In this document: piece by piece, positions 9,702-18,507 of the stretch | Numbering within the stretch: the stretch's first letter is position 1 | How the letters are laid out: each line of letters starts with the position of its first letter | Assembly: GCA_023418505.1 (NCBI GenBank) | Contig: JAEZZR010000011.1 | Location: forward strand, 186,001-250,000 | Length of the DNA stretch: 64,000 nt | Source: Actinomycetes bacterium | GTDB taxonomy: Bacteria; Actinomycetota; Actinomycetes; Mycobacteriales; Mycobacteriaceae | Reading direction: 5' to 3' | Notes under the pieces: model-generated | Told to the model about the DNA's origin: nothing | Seen by the model: the letters and a program-made list of their open reading frames with translations, nothing else | Databases searched by the model: none | Translations under genes and position numbers: made by a program

Positions 9702-11056
9702 CTAGGTACCACCACATTCACGGTGCCATCAGCATTCACACTAACCTGTGCTGCCAATGCCGCCGCCATGTTAATACGGATGTGGTTGCCTTCGGTGTCG
9801 CTGCGATCCAGCGGGTAGCCGGAATCAATAGCAGTTTGCGCGAGCACCTGGATGCGCTGGCTTTCGGTGAGCTGTGGGAAGCGCGCTTCCAGCAGCCCCG
9901 CGTAGCGCCGTGGCACCGTTAGTGGTTGGCCGCTGGCGCCGATCTGCTCGAAATCGTAGGTCATACGTTCGGTGTAGCGCTGCACGGCTTCGGCGTCCGA
10001 TAAGTACTGAGTATCCGCAGCCACACATTCCGCGATCGTTGCGCCACAGCGCCACTCCAGTTCGGCTCTTAATTCGTCGCGAGCAGCTTCAATCAGTGGC
10101 CTAAATTCCGGATCCGCCCAACGATCCGCTGCTGCTTGGTTGCCCATCATGCGGCCTCCCATCACATCCAGCGGATAATGCACGCCCATCACCAGGCGCG
10201 AGTGCCCAGCATCCGAGGCGCGCGCCTGCAACTGTGGCGCAACCTCCGGCAGCATCAGGCCAAGTAGCGTGGCTTTCCACGTGGCATTGTTGGTGTGCCC
10301 CGATGGATAGGATGGGGTTGCGGTATATGGGTCGTCGTCGCCAGGCGCATTGCGGTAATAGCGTTCGATGCGCTCGGGCGCGACCACGAACGGCCGGTCG
10401 TAGTTGTAGATGTATTTTTCGATGAACGTCGAACTCACTAGCATGCCCCCGCGTGCCAGATTGCCACTGAGCAGCACCCGGGTTTTCGGCAGACGATTTT
10501 CGTCGAAAGCTTCTTGCAAGTGCCTACCCAAATCCGCGCCGAGCGCGACGGACATGTTCAGCAGCGGATCGTCGTGGTCGTCGGCAAGCGCGAGATCAAT
10601 CTGCTCCTGATCCATCTTCGCGTCGTTGTTGATGCGCACCACGGTCTCGAGGTTCTGCTCCATCACCTCCGGATGGTTACGCTGCAGCTCCGTGAATGGG
10701 TCGACCACGTACATGTAGAGCCACTTGTCCGTCGCCAAATCCGAAGAATACGAGCGCGCGATCAACGTGGGATCGAAGGCAACCGGCACCGGCGCACCCT
10801 CGTGCAGCACCGGAGGCTTGGTGGGATCGGGCAACGCGTCCGTCACACCCGGGATCGTAGGAATCGGCTGCCAACCAGGCAAATTAGGCAGATCCGGGTA
10901 GCGCTCGATTTCCAGACCGGGCGACGTTATCGGCGCGGCATTTGCCGGGGTGGCACATACGAGCGCCGTTGCGGTTACGAGTGCTGCTGCCCATGTTGCT
11001 TGGCGCTGTGCTTGCCGACGACGGGTGCCCAACTTCATTTTCTTCATCCTGCCCAC
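9698..11056 (-). CDS. Secreted PAP2-family (class A type) acid phosphatase
   Basis: A 452-residue exported phosphatase. The N-terminus is strongly basic, then a hydrophobic stretch (about 21-36) ends in ATPANA-AP, a good signal peptidase I site near residue 40. The acid-phosphatase/PAP2 signature is split as usual: KTRVLLSGN (about 191-199), PSGH (251-254) and SRLVMGVHYPLDVMGG (286-301) supplying the catalytic histidines. The GTG at 11056 has GAGGGG about 5 nt upstream; ATG 11047 is an alternative. The mature enzyme would act outside the membrane on phosphomonoesters or lipid phosphates; the substrate is unknown. Confidence 0.88.
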   Translation of the reverse strand: MGRMKKMKLGTRRRQAQRQATWAAALVTATALVCATPANAAPITSPGLEIERYPDLPNLPGWQPIPTIPGVTDALPDPTKPPVLHEGAPVPVAFDPTLIARSYSSDLATDKWLYMYVVDPFTELQRNHPEVMEQNLETVVRINNDAKMDQEQIDLALADDHDDPLLNMSVALGADLGRHLQEAFDENRLPKTRVLLSGNLARGGMLVSSTFIEKYIYNYDRPFVVAPERIERYYRNAPGDDDPYTATPSYPSGHTNNATWKATLLGLMLPEVAPQLQARASDAGHSRLVMGVHYPLDVMGGRMMGNQAAADRWADPEFRPLIEAARDELRAELEWRCGATIAECVAADTQYLSDAEAVQRYTERMTYDFEQIGASGQPLTVPRRYAGLLEARFPQLTESQRIQVLAQTAIDSGYPLDRSDTEGNHIRINMAAALAAQVSVNADGTVNVVVPS

Positions 11057-11249
11057 TTGTGCCCCTCACGCTGGTTTTGTGATTTGGCGCTTTATTTTGA
11101 CCCTAATGTTACATAGGACACGGATTTTCGCGAGTTGAAAAAATTTTTGGCTATTTTATCGTTCGAATATTTGTGCGAATTTGCTGATGTTTCGCAAGTT
11201 TTTGATCCGTGGAGTGTCTTAGCATGAGGTTACGAATTTAGGGGAAATA

Positions 11250-11292
11250 GCTAGTGGGACAACGAATTTAGCTAATGGGACAAGCAGATTTA
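11250..11292 (+). repeat. Imperfect 21/22-bp tandem repeat upstream of the DUF222/HNH gene
   Basis: Two near-identical units lie head to tail: one from 11250 beginning GCTAGTGGGACAACGAATTT and one from 11271 beginning GCTAATGGGACAAGCAGATT. The piece ACGAATTTAG also occurs just upstream at 11232-11241. The repeats end about 35 bp before the gene's ribosome-binding site. The rest of the 283-bp gap (11057-11339) is AT-rich with no other structure I can name apart from a weak 7-bp inverted pair (11119-11125 and 11205-11211). Confidence 0.75.
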
Positions 11293-11339
11293 ATCAGTAC
11301 TTGAGCATCCTTTCTGAGATTTTAGGGGGAGGTAGAAAA

Positions 11340-12983
11340 ATGAGCGATAGCCAGGATCATGCTGACGGCGCGGCTCCGCAGCACTTGGACGCTTACTTCG
11401 CGCACGAGCACATTACGAATGAGTTCCAAGAAGTAAGCGCACACCTGAATGCGCTGCATTTGCGGTTGGTTGCGCTCGCGGAGCCGTTGTTGGATGAGGA
11501 AGATCTCGAAGATTCGTTGACCATCATGGCCACTGCCGTGGGTCGCTCCGCCACCTTTATTTACAACTGTATGCAGACGGCGTATCTGTTCCGCGAAATG
11601 CCTCGGCTTGCGGAATACATTCACAGCCGTAAGCACCTGAATTACGAACAACTACGTACTCTCACGCAGGCGTTGGTCCCTGTGATCGTCGTCAGCAAAC
11701 ATCGCCTCGAAGCTTGCGACGAAATCCTGCCCGAGGGCTTCGACCTGACGGCGTTGGAGGACAAGGCGATCGCTACTGTATCGCCACAGACCCGGAACCA
11801 GGCAATCAATGGCTCGAAAACGATCGGTACGAAACTTAGGGCTGCGATTGCTGAAGTTACGCCTCAACTGCGTCCTCGGTTAAATCCGGATCAGCGCGAT
11901 GGGGAGCTGGATCACGTCGTAAGGCAACTACGCGTGAATAAGACTGCGATCCAGAAGGCGCTACAGCAGATCTACGAGTTTGCTGGCGCCGAGACGCATG
12001 CGGCGGTTGCGGATGCGGCCATTGGTGATGCGGCAACGAACATGGAGCTAACCGCCCAGCAAGTGGTGGGCAATCATCATCCGAAGAATTTGGATGAGTA
12101 CGTGTGCCTGAATGCTGATGTTTCCGAGTCCACGAGTCGGATTATCATGCAGCTGGCCTCGCCTACGGCTCTCGAGTTCATGGCTACCATCACCGCGATC
12201 GCCGGGCGCGAAGAATGCACATATGCCGAGGCTGTCAGCCACTTAGTGCATGGCACCGTCGACGGGATCGAGCTCACGCTGAACTTGCACGCGGCATTGA
12301 CCGACGGCACCGAGGCGCCCGCGATGTATATGGAAAAGGCGGGTTGGCTCGATTCGGATCAGTCGCAACATTGGCTCAACCAGGTGACGCACGTGCGCAC
12401 GCTCACGCCAAGCAGCATCCAGGGTTACGCGCCGTCGAAAAGCCAGCGCGCGTACGTGATAGCCCGTGATGGGTGTTGCCGTTTCCCGGGTTGCGACGTG
12501 CGCGCCGAAAACTGCGACATCGACCACCTGATCCCCTACAACCACGACGATCCGGGCGCCGGCGGGCAGACCGATACGGCGAATCTGCATGCCCTATGCC
12601 GGGCGCACCACAACCTCAAAACTGCAGGTCTGTGGGGCGTGGCTACCGACGAGCGCGGTTGCGACGGCGAGGAATACTGGTACCCGCGCACCACCCGTGC
12701 ACGGCATCATTGGATCCGCTCGGAGGTTGGCGATGAGTTAGCTAACGACGGGCTCCATCACGTAGCTACGATCACCAGCTTGGCGGAAGGTCCGGCCGCA
12801 CTGCCTTGTGCCCGCGATACATTCTTGACCAAGCAGCATCGCGTGGCCTCGTCGTTGCACGAGCACAACATCGCCCGCTTAGCTCAACTAGCTGCAGCGA
12901 AAGCGGATGTGGAAGCGGCACGCAAGTTCCTTACCTGGTGCCGCAGCATCCTCGAACAGCCCGAACGTGAGCCGCCGTTTTAG
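11340..12983 (+). CDS. DUF222 / HNH endonuclease domain protein (13E12-type)
   Basis: A 547-residue protein with an N-terminal DUF222 region and a C-terminal HNH nuclease domain (about 360-450). The nuclease part shows CRFPGC, then CDIDHLIPY with the HNH Asp-His pair, and LCRAHHNLKT closing the zinc/metal site. The start at 11340 is set by a strong GGGGGAGG at 11326-11333. Such proteins occur in multiple diverged copies in mycobacteria and corynebacteria and are often linked to mobile or repetitive DNA; their role is not established. It overlaps the next convergent gene by 4 bp. Confidence 0.85.
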   Translation: MSDSQDHADGAAPQHLDAYFAHEHITNEFQEVSAHLNALHLRLVALAEPLLDEEDLEDSLTIMATAVGRSATFIYNCMQTAYLFREMPRLAEYIHSRKHLNYEQLRTLTQALVPVIVVSKHRLEACDEILPEGFDLTALEDKAIATVSPQTRNQAINGSKTIGTKLRAAIAEVTPQLRPRLNPDQRDGELDHVVRQLRVNKTAIQKALQQIYEFAGAETHAAVADAAIGDAATNMELTAQQVVGNHHPKNLDEYVCLNADVSESTSRIIMQLASPTALEFMATITAIAGREECTYAEAVSHLVHGTVDGIELTLNLHAALTDGTEAPAMYMEKAGWLDSDQSQHWLNQVTHVRTLTPSSIQGYAPSKSQRAYVIARDGCCRFPGCDVRAENCDIDHLIPYNHDDPGAGGQTDTANLHALCRAHHNLKTAGLWGVATDERGCDGEEYWYPRTTRARHHWIRSEVGDELANDGLHHVATITSLAEGPAALPCARDTFLTKQHRVASSLHEHNIARLAQLAAAKADVEAARKFLTWCRSILEQPEREPPF

Positions 12984-13843
12984 TTGTAGTCGTAGAATCC
13001 GTGGCCGGACTTACGGCCAAAGCGGCCTGCTTCCACCATGCGCTTCAGCAGTGGTGGTGCGGCGTAGGTTGGTTCGGCGTACTCGTCGTACATAGCGTCC
13101 GCGATGAACTTCACGGTGTCCAAGCCCACCATATCGGCCAGGGTGAGTGGGCCCATTGGGTGTGCGCAGCCGTTGACCATGCCGGCGTCGATGTCTTCCT
13201 TGGTGGCGATACCGTCTTGAAGCATGCGGATTGCACCCAGGATGTATGGCACCAGCAACGCGTTGACGATGAAGCCAGAGCGATCTTTGGCCTTGATTAC
13301 GGTCTTGCCCAAAGCTTCAGCGGCGTAATCGTAGGCGCGCTGTGCCTGAACTTCACCGGTGGACAAGGTAACCACATGCTCTACCAGTGGCAGCACTGGA
13401 ACTGGGTTGAAGAAGTGCAAACCCATTACGCGCTCTGGGCGCTTCGTGGCAGCGGCAATCGACTGGATCGGCAACGAAGAGGTATTCGAAGCCAAGATGG
13501 CATCTGGATCCTCGATGGCTTCATCTAGCTGCGAGAACACAGAAGCCTTCACTTCTGGGTTTTCCACGATTGCTTCGATGACCAGCTGGCGATCTTTGAA
13601 GTCCGCGAAATCGGTGGTGTAGGAAATGCGGCCGAGGATTTCGTCACGAGCACTCTCTTCGAGCTTGCCCCGCGAAACAGCCTTATCAAGAGACTTCTCA
13701 ATGCGCTTCTTGCCACCATCCAGGAATTCCTGCTTAGCTTCCCAGACCAGCACATCGCTGCCAGCCTTCGCACACACCTCGATGATGCCCGAGCCCATCT
13801 GACCTGCACCAACAATGCCAACGCGAGTGATTTCGTTCGCCAT
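12980..13843 (-). CDS. 3-hydroxybutyryl-CoA dehydrogenase (FadB2-type)
   Basis: A 287-residue 3-hydroxyacyl-CoA dehydrogenase using NAD(P). The Rossmann motif VGIVGAGQMGSGI occupies about residues 8-20. Catalytic-region segments include SNTSSLPI (substrate-binding Ser) and GLHFFNPVPVLPLVE with the catalytic His-Glu pair, then the all-helical dimerisation domain ending in GRKSGHGFYDYN. The ATG at 13843 has GGGAG 5 nt upstream; a start five codons earlier is possible. The family converts acetoacetyl-CoA and 3-hydroxybutyryl-CoA in short-chain fatty-acid metabolism. It stands alone, convergent with the HNH gene. Confidence 0.9.
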   Translation of the reverse strand: MANEITRVGIVGAGQMGSGIIEVCAKAGSDVLVWEAKQEFLDGGKKRIEKSLDKAVSRGKLEESARDEILGRISYTTDFADFKDRQLVIEAIVENPEVKASVFSQLDEAIEDPDAILASNTSSLPIQSIAAATKRPERVMGLHFFNPVPVLPLVEHVVTLSTGEVQAQRAYDYAAEALGKTVIKAKDRSGFIVNALLVPYILGAIRMLQDGIATKEDIDAGMVNGCAHPMGPLTLADMVGLDTVKFIADAMYDEYAEPTYAAPPLLKRMVEAGRFGRKSGHGFYDYN

Positions 13844-13867
13844 TACTGCTCCCAACAATCCATATTT

Positions 13868-14566
13868 TTATCGTTTTCTACCACCAGTAAGTGTGCCACA
13901 AATCACGGCACACAACACCCCAGCCACGAAAAATCCGGTAATTGGAGCCGTCAAAAATGTGTACCCCACCGCCACCAACGGCCGCGTGGACGACGGCACA
14001 CGCCCCACCAATTCCCACACGGTCCAACCCACCGCAGCTACCAATGGCAGCCAGTATAAATAACTACGCCTGGCAGCCCGCCACCGCCGAGCCCCAACCC
14101 GGAATAACCGCCGCGCCCACCACAACGTCGCCAACAAACCAACACCACTTAAACCCAGGTGCAGCCACTTCGCCACGGACTGACCCAATACGTCAGCAGC
14201 CAAGAAAGACACCATTCCATCGGGCGTAAACCTAGGCAACATCGAAACATGTGTTGGCATATCAAGCAGCAAATGCGTGGCACTGCCCAGCCACAACGCG
14301 CCCAACACACGCCACCACGCCACACGAGCCACCCCAAGCCCCGCAAAATAACACGGCGCCAGCAACCACTGCCACGCAGCGAACAGCAAGAAGCCGTAGA
14401 CCAAGTCCACGGTAAACAAACCCCACACCGTGTGCGCAAAAGAATGCGAAACCGGCGTCGGTAGATACAGCTGCCAATCCGGTGCCACCGCCCCCGCGAC
14501 CAGTGCCGAAACCGGCAAGCCACGCACGCCCGCCACAGCTATGGGGTGCGCAAAGGTATAAGGCAT
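13868..14566 (-). CDS. DUF4184 family integral membrane protein
   Basis: A 232-residue membrane protein with five to six hydrophobic segments. The N-terminus begins MPYTFAHPIAV and continues with VAPDW and a mid-protein HLLLDMPTHV segment; these His/Asp residues in a membrane context are characteristic of DUF4184 and related metal-dependent-hydrolase-like membrane proteins. Function is unknown. It follows the lipoprotein gene on the same strand after 7 bp, so the two probably share a transcript together with the ABM monooxygenase upstream. Confidence 0.75.
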   Translation of the reverse strand: MPYTFAHPIAVAGVRGLPVSALVAGAVAPDWQLYLPTPVSHSFAHTVWGLFTVDLVYGFLLFAAWQWLLAPCYFAGLGVARVAWWRVLGALWLGSATHLLLDMPTHVSMLPRFTPDGMVSFLAADVLGQSVAKWLHLGLSGVGLLATLWWARRLFRVGARRWRAARRSYLYWLPLVAAVGWTVWELVGRVPSSTRPLVAVGYTFLTAPITGFFVAGVLCAVICGTLTGGRKR

Positions 14567-14573
14567 CCGCGCT

Positions 14574-15119
14574 CTAGTAGCTCAAACGATTCTGGACCTT
14601 GTTATTCAAAGCCTCTAACTTCGGGAAAGTTTCCCGAGCCACGTTACGCACTGGTTCGGATCCAGCTTCCTGCATGCCGTTCCAGGCATCGAGCAGACGG
14701 GGTACGTGGGTTTCCAGCATCGTTAGATACGCCATATCAAGATGCGAGCCACTGTCGCTTTCGATGCGCTCAACTTCGCTATCGGTGAGCATCGAGGAGC
14801 CTTTGTCCTTAACCTCATCCAAACCGTCGATCTGCGCCTGGAAGATGGATTCTGCTTCGGCTGCGATTGCCTTGGTCTCGTCGGAGACGTCGTCTTGCTC
14901 CTGGAAGTGGCGCGACAGCTTCACAATATTGCGGGCATCCTCGCGCAAGTGCGCCGCCTGCTGCTCCGCGTAATCGGCCTGACTCACATCCAACAATGCC
15001 GGCGTCGTCGTCGTTTCCTCGGTGGAGTCCGCGTTCGTCGCAGGATCATAAGAACACGCGGTAGCGCCGAGCATCGCGCCCGCTGCTACCGTCGCCAGCG
15101 CAACTTTGAAGCCCCGCAT
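14574..15119 (-). CDS. Lipoprotein with a degenerate DUF305-like domain
   Basis: A 181-residue exported lipoprotein. The signal peptide ends in a lipobox-like GATAC (Cys at about 22), followed by a Thr/Glu-rich linker. The rest is helical and lines up by eye with the two-repeat layout of DUF305: a first helix with SRHFQ, then DEVKDKGSSMLTDSEVERIESDSG, then LTMLETHVPRLLDAW. The double histidines usually found in each half (HH) are reduced to single histidines, so metal binding may be lost or altered. The start overlaps the stop of the upstream gene by one base (TAATG), indicating coupling. The DUF305 link is my inference. Confidence 0.65.
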   Translation of the reverse strand: MRGFKVALATVAAGAMLGATACSYDPATNADSTEETTTTPALLDVSQADYAEQQAAHLREDARNIVKLSRHFQEQDDVSDETKAIAAEAESIFQAQIDGLDEVKDKGSSMLTDSEVERIESDSGSHLDMAYLTMLETHVPRLLDAWNGMQEAGSEPVRNVARETFPKLEALNNKVQNRLSY

Positions 15120-15442
15120 TAATCGACCTCGAGCTCGCCCATGCGATCCCAGCCATCCTTGCCTTCAAGTTCCTGGGAAATAATCTGCGGGGTCTTAGCT
15201 ACCAGCGGGCGCATATCTTCCATGGCCTTCTCGAAGTGCTCGGAGCCCACGTGAGCTTCCGCGGCACCATCGTCGAAAGCCTCTACCAGGTAAAACACGT
15301 TCGGCTCTTCGACACTGCGCGACCACTCGAAGAATTTATTGCCCTGCTCGGCGCGGGTAGCGGCGGTAAAATCGGCGACGGTGTCCAGCCACTCGTCGGC
15401 GCGTTCAGGCTTGATGGTGAATTTAACGGTAATAAAGATCAT
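15119..15442 (-). CDS. Antibiotic-biosynthesis-monooxygenase (ABM) domain protein, YgiN-like
   Basis: A 107-residue single-domain protein of the dimeric alpha-beta-barrel ABM family: MIFITVKFTIKPERADEW opens the first strand and helix, and NVFYLVEAFDDGAAEAHVGSEHF forms the typical second half. Relatives include quinol monooxygenase YgiN and small haem- or quinone-interacting enzymes; the actual substrate cannot be read. It is the first gene of a probable three-gene leftward unit with the DUF305-like lipoprotein (1-bp overlap) and the DUF4184 membrane protein, and is divergent from the gamma-carbonic-anhydrase gene across 45 bp. Confidence 0.8.
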   Translation of the reverse strand: MIFITVKFTIKPERADEWLDTVADFTAATRAEQGNKFFEWSRSVEEPNVFYLVEAFDDGAAEAHVGSEHFEKAMEDMRPLVAKTPQIISQELEGKDGWDRMGELEVD

Positions 15443-15487
15443 GGCGCCACTCTACCGGCGCCTGCGAAACCTGGCACACTGGTTTGT

Positions 15488-16006
15488 ATGCCTTATCTAT
15501 ATGAATTTAATGGCAAGACCCCGCAGATCCACCCCGACGCGTGGGTGGCACCGAACGCAACGTTGATTGGCGACGTGCGCGTGGGCAAAGATTCCTCGAT
15601 CTTCTACGGATGCGTGCTGCGCGCCGATACGAACTCGATCACCATCGGTGAGCGCACAAACGTGCAGGATAATAGCGTAATTCACGTGGATAGCGAGTAT
15701 CCGACGGTGCTTGGCGACGACGTCACCATCGGCCACATGGCACTCGTCCACGGCGCCGAAGTAGCTAATTGCACGTTGATTGGCATGAAGGCGGCGCTGC
15801 TGTCGGGCTCGCGGATCGGCTCGGGAACCTTAATTGCCGCGGGCGCGGTGGTGCTCGAAGACCAGGAGATCCCAGCAGGCCAGCTCGCAGCAGGGATACC
15901 GGCGAAAGTGCGCAAAGAGCTTGACGACGGAGAACAACAATTCCGCCGCCACGCCGCTAAATATGTCGAAACTGCGCGCCAGCACGCACAGCTACGCCAG
16001 CTTTAG
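15488..16006 (+). CDS. Gamma-carbonic-anhydrase-like hexapeptide-repeat protein
   Basis: A 172-residue left-handed beta-helix protein built of hexapeptide repeats. The three metal-ligand histidines of gamma-class carbonic anhydrases are visible at about H66 (in VIHVDS), H83 (IGHMALV) and H88 (VHGAEV). Starting at ATG 15488 gives the compact family form; longer readings run into the divergent gene. Family members may hydrate CO2 or act as acyltransferase-like proteins (PaaY, CaiE); activity is unproven. The stop overlaps the nicotinamidase gene by 4 bp, convergently. Confidence 0.87.
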   Translation: MPYLYEFNGKTPQIHPDAWVAPNATLIGDVRVGKDSSIFYGCVLRADTNSITIGERTNVQDNSVIHVDSEYPTVLGDDVTIGHMALVHGAEVANCTLIGMKAALLSGSRIGSGTLIAAGAVVLEDQEIPAGQLAAGIPAKVRKELDDGEQQFRRHAAKYVETARQHAQLRQL

Positions 16007-16623
16007 CTACCGACGATTTCCGCGCCCGCCTCACGCATCTCTTCCAGTGCCTGCTGCCCGCCCTCTGTGCTAACGGCGGCCACTTGGTCGGTGTACAGCC
16101 GCACCGCGAAGCCTTCTTTCAGCGCGTCCAAAACCGTGGCGCGGACACAAAAATCAGTTGCCACGCCAACGATATCCAGAACCTCTACCTCGGCGTTTCG
16201 TAGTGCGTCGGCAAGCAAAATACCTGCTGCGGTGGTGCCTTCGAAACCGGAATATGCGGCGTCGTACTGCCCCTTAGCCACGTCGATGCGAGCGGCGTAC
16301 GGGTTGATCACGCTGAAGTAGTCCAGGGCTTCGGCCATCGCAGGGTGGAACTCCGCGCCCGGCGTACCTGCCACGCAGTGCGGCGGCCACGAATCCTGAA
16401 AATCCGGGGTGTCAGAGAAATGCGCCCCCGGATCAATGTGCATATCGCGCGTGGTGACCAGCACCGAATACTTCGCCGCATGGCCGGCAATATGGCGGTG
16501 CGTGTTGCGAAACGCCTGCTCGGCTCCATCGACACCGAGCGCCCCACCTTCAGCGAAATCATTCTGCGCATCGACGACTACCAGCGCAAATACTGGACGC
16601 TGCTCTTTTTCGGTCTCCATCAT
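16003..16623 (-). CDS. pncA: Nicotinamidase / pyrazinamidase
   Basis: A 206-residue isochorismatase-fold amidase that deamidates nicotinamide to nicotinate for NAD salvage. The catalytic triad is present: Asp18 (VVVDAQNDF), Lys117 (VAKGQYD) and Cys159 (VATDFCVRA). Metal ligands match PncA with Asp60, His62 and His68 in RDMHIDPGAHF. Two adjacent ATGs (16623 and 16620) are possible starts. The gene overlaps the upstream DUF4442 gene by 4 bp (ATGA), so it is probably translated from the same message. Confidence 0.9.
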   Translation of the reverse strand: MMETEKEQRPVFALVVVDAQNDFAEGGALGVDGAEQAFRNTHRHIAGHAAKYSVLVTTRDMHIDPGAHFSDTPDFQDSWPPHCVAGTPGAEFHPAMAEALDYFSVINPYAARIDVAKGQYDAAYSGFEGTTAAGILLADALRNAEVEVLDIVGVATDFCVRATVLDALKEGFAVRLYTDQVAAVSTEGGQQALEEMREAGAEIVGS

Positions 16624-17075
16624 CTCCCCTTCTTTTTGCGGACGTAAAGCTTACGACGCACGTGAGCCACCACGTCGCCAGATTCGTCCACGATGTCGGT
16701 GCTAAACCGGTGCTCGAACTTCGAACCATCGGCCGTGGCGGCGCGCATCTGCTCGACCATCTCGGTTGGCATCTCGATCACCGCGCGGATTGTGCCGCGG
16801 CCAGGCTTCACAAATTCGATCTGACCAGCAGTATCCCACACCACATAATCCGAACCCAGCTGATGCATGGCCAGCAGCATGAAAAATGGGTCGGTCATGG
16901 CCTGCATTGTGCCGCCGAACACCGTGCCCACGGCATTTTTTGTCCACGGTCGCAAAGTGTGGCGAATAGTCAGCGACGTGCCATCTTCCGCTGCTTCCTC
17001 GATGCGAACCCCGGCACCCAAATAAGGCGGCCAAAGCCACATCAACTGCTTCAAACGTGTTGGAGTCCACCGCAT
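16620..17075 (-). CDS. DUF4442 hotdog-fold protein (thioesterase-like)
   Basis: A 151-residue protein of the DUF4442 branch of the hotdog fold. The visible core is VGTVFGGTMQAMTDPFF, a helix that normally wraps in the hotdog fold, followed by beta strands with QIEFVKPGRGTI. The very basic tail (RRKLYVRKKKGR) is typical of actinobacterial members. Acyl-CoA thioesterase activity is suggested by fold only. It precedes pncA with a 4-bp overlap and diverges from the DUF808 gene across 28 bp. Confidence 0.8.
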   Translation of the reverse strand: MRWTPTRLKQLMWLWPPYLGAGVRIEEAAEDGTSLTIRHTLRPWTKNAVGTVFGGTMQAMTDPFFMLLAMHQLGSDYVVWDTAGQIEFVKPGRGTIRAVIEMPTEMVEQMRAATADGSKFEHRFSTDIVDESGDVVAHVRRKLYVRKKKGR

Positions 17076-17103
17076 AGCCCCCTACCCTAGTAGGATCTGT
17101 GCA

Positions 17104-18060
17104 ATGAGCGGTGGTTTAGTAGCCCTTTTAGACGATATCGCCACCCTGGCGCGCGCAGCAGCAGCGTCCGTGGATGATATTGCAGCTGGTGCTGGGCGCG
17201 CCAGCACCAAAGCTGTGGGCGTGGTGGTCGATGATGCCGCGGTAACACCTCAGTACGTTTCCGGCGTGAGCCCAGCCCGCGAGCTGCCCATGATTTGGCG
17301 CATCACGAAGGGCTCGCTGTTCAACAAGATCGTGATCATCCTGCCGATCGCGCTGCTGCTCAGCCAGTTCGTACCGTGGGCGCTCACACCGATTCTGATG
17401 CTCGGCGGCAGCTATTTGTGCTTCGAAGGCATGGAGAAAGTCTGGGAGAAACTCAGCCACAGCAGCCACGAGGAGAAGCCGGCGGCAAATCTCACCGAGG
17501 ATCAGCTCGTGAAATCCGCGATCCTCACCGACCTGATTCTGTCTGCCGAAATTATGGTGATCAGCCTCAACGAAGTGGCGGCCGAGCCCATCCTCAATCG
17601 CACGATCATCTTGCTGGTAGTTGCGCTGGCGATCACCGCGTTGGTGTATGGCGTGGTAGCACTGCTGGTGAAGATCGACGACATAGGCCTGCACCTCGCC
17701 CGCCGCGGCGGCGGTATCGCGCGCTTTGGCCACGCACTGGTCTCGGGGATGCCGTGGGTACTGAAAGCCATCGGCGTGATCGGCACCTTCGCGATGCTGT
17801 GGGTGGGCGGGCACATCGTGGTGGTGGGTCTGGAAGAGTTTGGCTTTACTGCGCTTTACGACGCCATCCATCACCTAGCCGCGGCAGTGCCAGGTGGATT
17901 CTTGGCGTGGCTGGTAGAAACCGCTGGCTCACTGGTGGTGGGTGCCATTTGGGGCGCGGTGATTGTCGCAGTGGTTCACGCCATCACGAACACGGCTCGC
18001 CGGGGTGCAGGCCGCGCGGCGGCTGGTGCGAAAACCCCTGGTGCGAAGCTGGCGCAGTAG
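17104..18060 (+). CDS. DUF808 family membrane protein (YedI-like)
   Basis: A 318-residue inner-membrane protein of the DUF808/YedI family. The N-terminus SGGLVALLDDIATLARAAAASVDD is the hallmark of the family, followed by KAVGVVVDDAAVTPQYV and about five hydrophobic segments, including one around residues 75-105. Function is unknown. The alanine-rich basic C-terminus is probably cytoplasmic. The gene ends directly next to the convergent YchJ gene. Confidence 0.85.
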   Translation: MSGGLVALLDDIATLARAAAASVDDIAAGAGRASTKAVGVVVDDAAVTPQYVSGVSPARELPMIWRITKGSLFNKIVIILPIALLLSQFVPWALTPILMLGGSYLCFEGMEKVWEKLSHSSHEEKPAANLTEDQLVKSAILTDLILSAEIMVISLNEVAAEPILNRTIILLVVALAITALVYGVVALLVKIDDIGLHLARRGGGIARFGHALVSGMPWVLKAIGVIGTFAMLWVGGHIVVVGLEEFGFTALYDAIHHLAAAVPGGFLAWLVETAGSLVVGAIWGAVIVAVVHAITNTARRGAGRAAAGAKTPGAKLAQ

Positions 18061-18480
18061 CTAGAGGATTTCCACGTCGCCATCGACATACATCCAGCGT
18101 CGACCACGCATCTCGAAGCGGGAGACTTCATGGAAGGTACCGTCGCCTTGCTCGTCGTAAAAGTGGGCATAAAATTCCACGGTGGCTTTGCGCTCGGCGG
18201 TTTGTTCGGCCTTTTCGATCTTTAAGCCCGTCCAGCGCACATCATCTTCAAAGGTAATCAGTGGCGGACGGCGCAACGGATGCCAGGTGCGCCACAGATA
18301 ATCAGCCTCATGAGCCGCATAAGCACTGTAGCGCGCCCGCATCAGCTCCGTAGCGCTTTGGGCTTGGCGCTCGCTGCGATGCAAGGGCGCACAACAGTTG
18401 CCATAAGTATTGTCAGTGCCGCATGGGCACTGTTCCGCGTCGGCAAGCCTAATTCGAGTCACGAACGGTTTACCTGCCAT
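18061..18480 (-). CDS. YchJ family (UPF0225) SEC-C motif protein
   Basis: A 139-residue protein. The N-terminal zinc-binding SEC-C-like motif is seen as CPCG at about 18-21 and CC at 29-30. The following NTF2-like domain contains SATELMRARYSAYA and ADYLWRTWHP, both typical of YchJ. Its biochemical role is not established. The gene lies just downstream of the ZIP transporter gene on the same strand but starts 27 bp after it. Confidence 0.87.
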   Translation of the reverse strand: MAGKPFVTRIRLADAEQCPCGTDNTYGNCCAPLHRSERQAQSATELMRARYSAYAAHEADYLWRTWHPLRRPPLITFEDDVRWTGLKIEKAEQTAERKATVEFYAHFYDEQGDGTFHEVSRFEMRGRRWMYVDGDVEIL

Positions 18481-18507
18481 GGATGTCCCCTCCCCTAGAA
18501 ACGGTGT

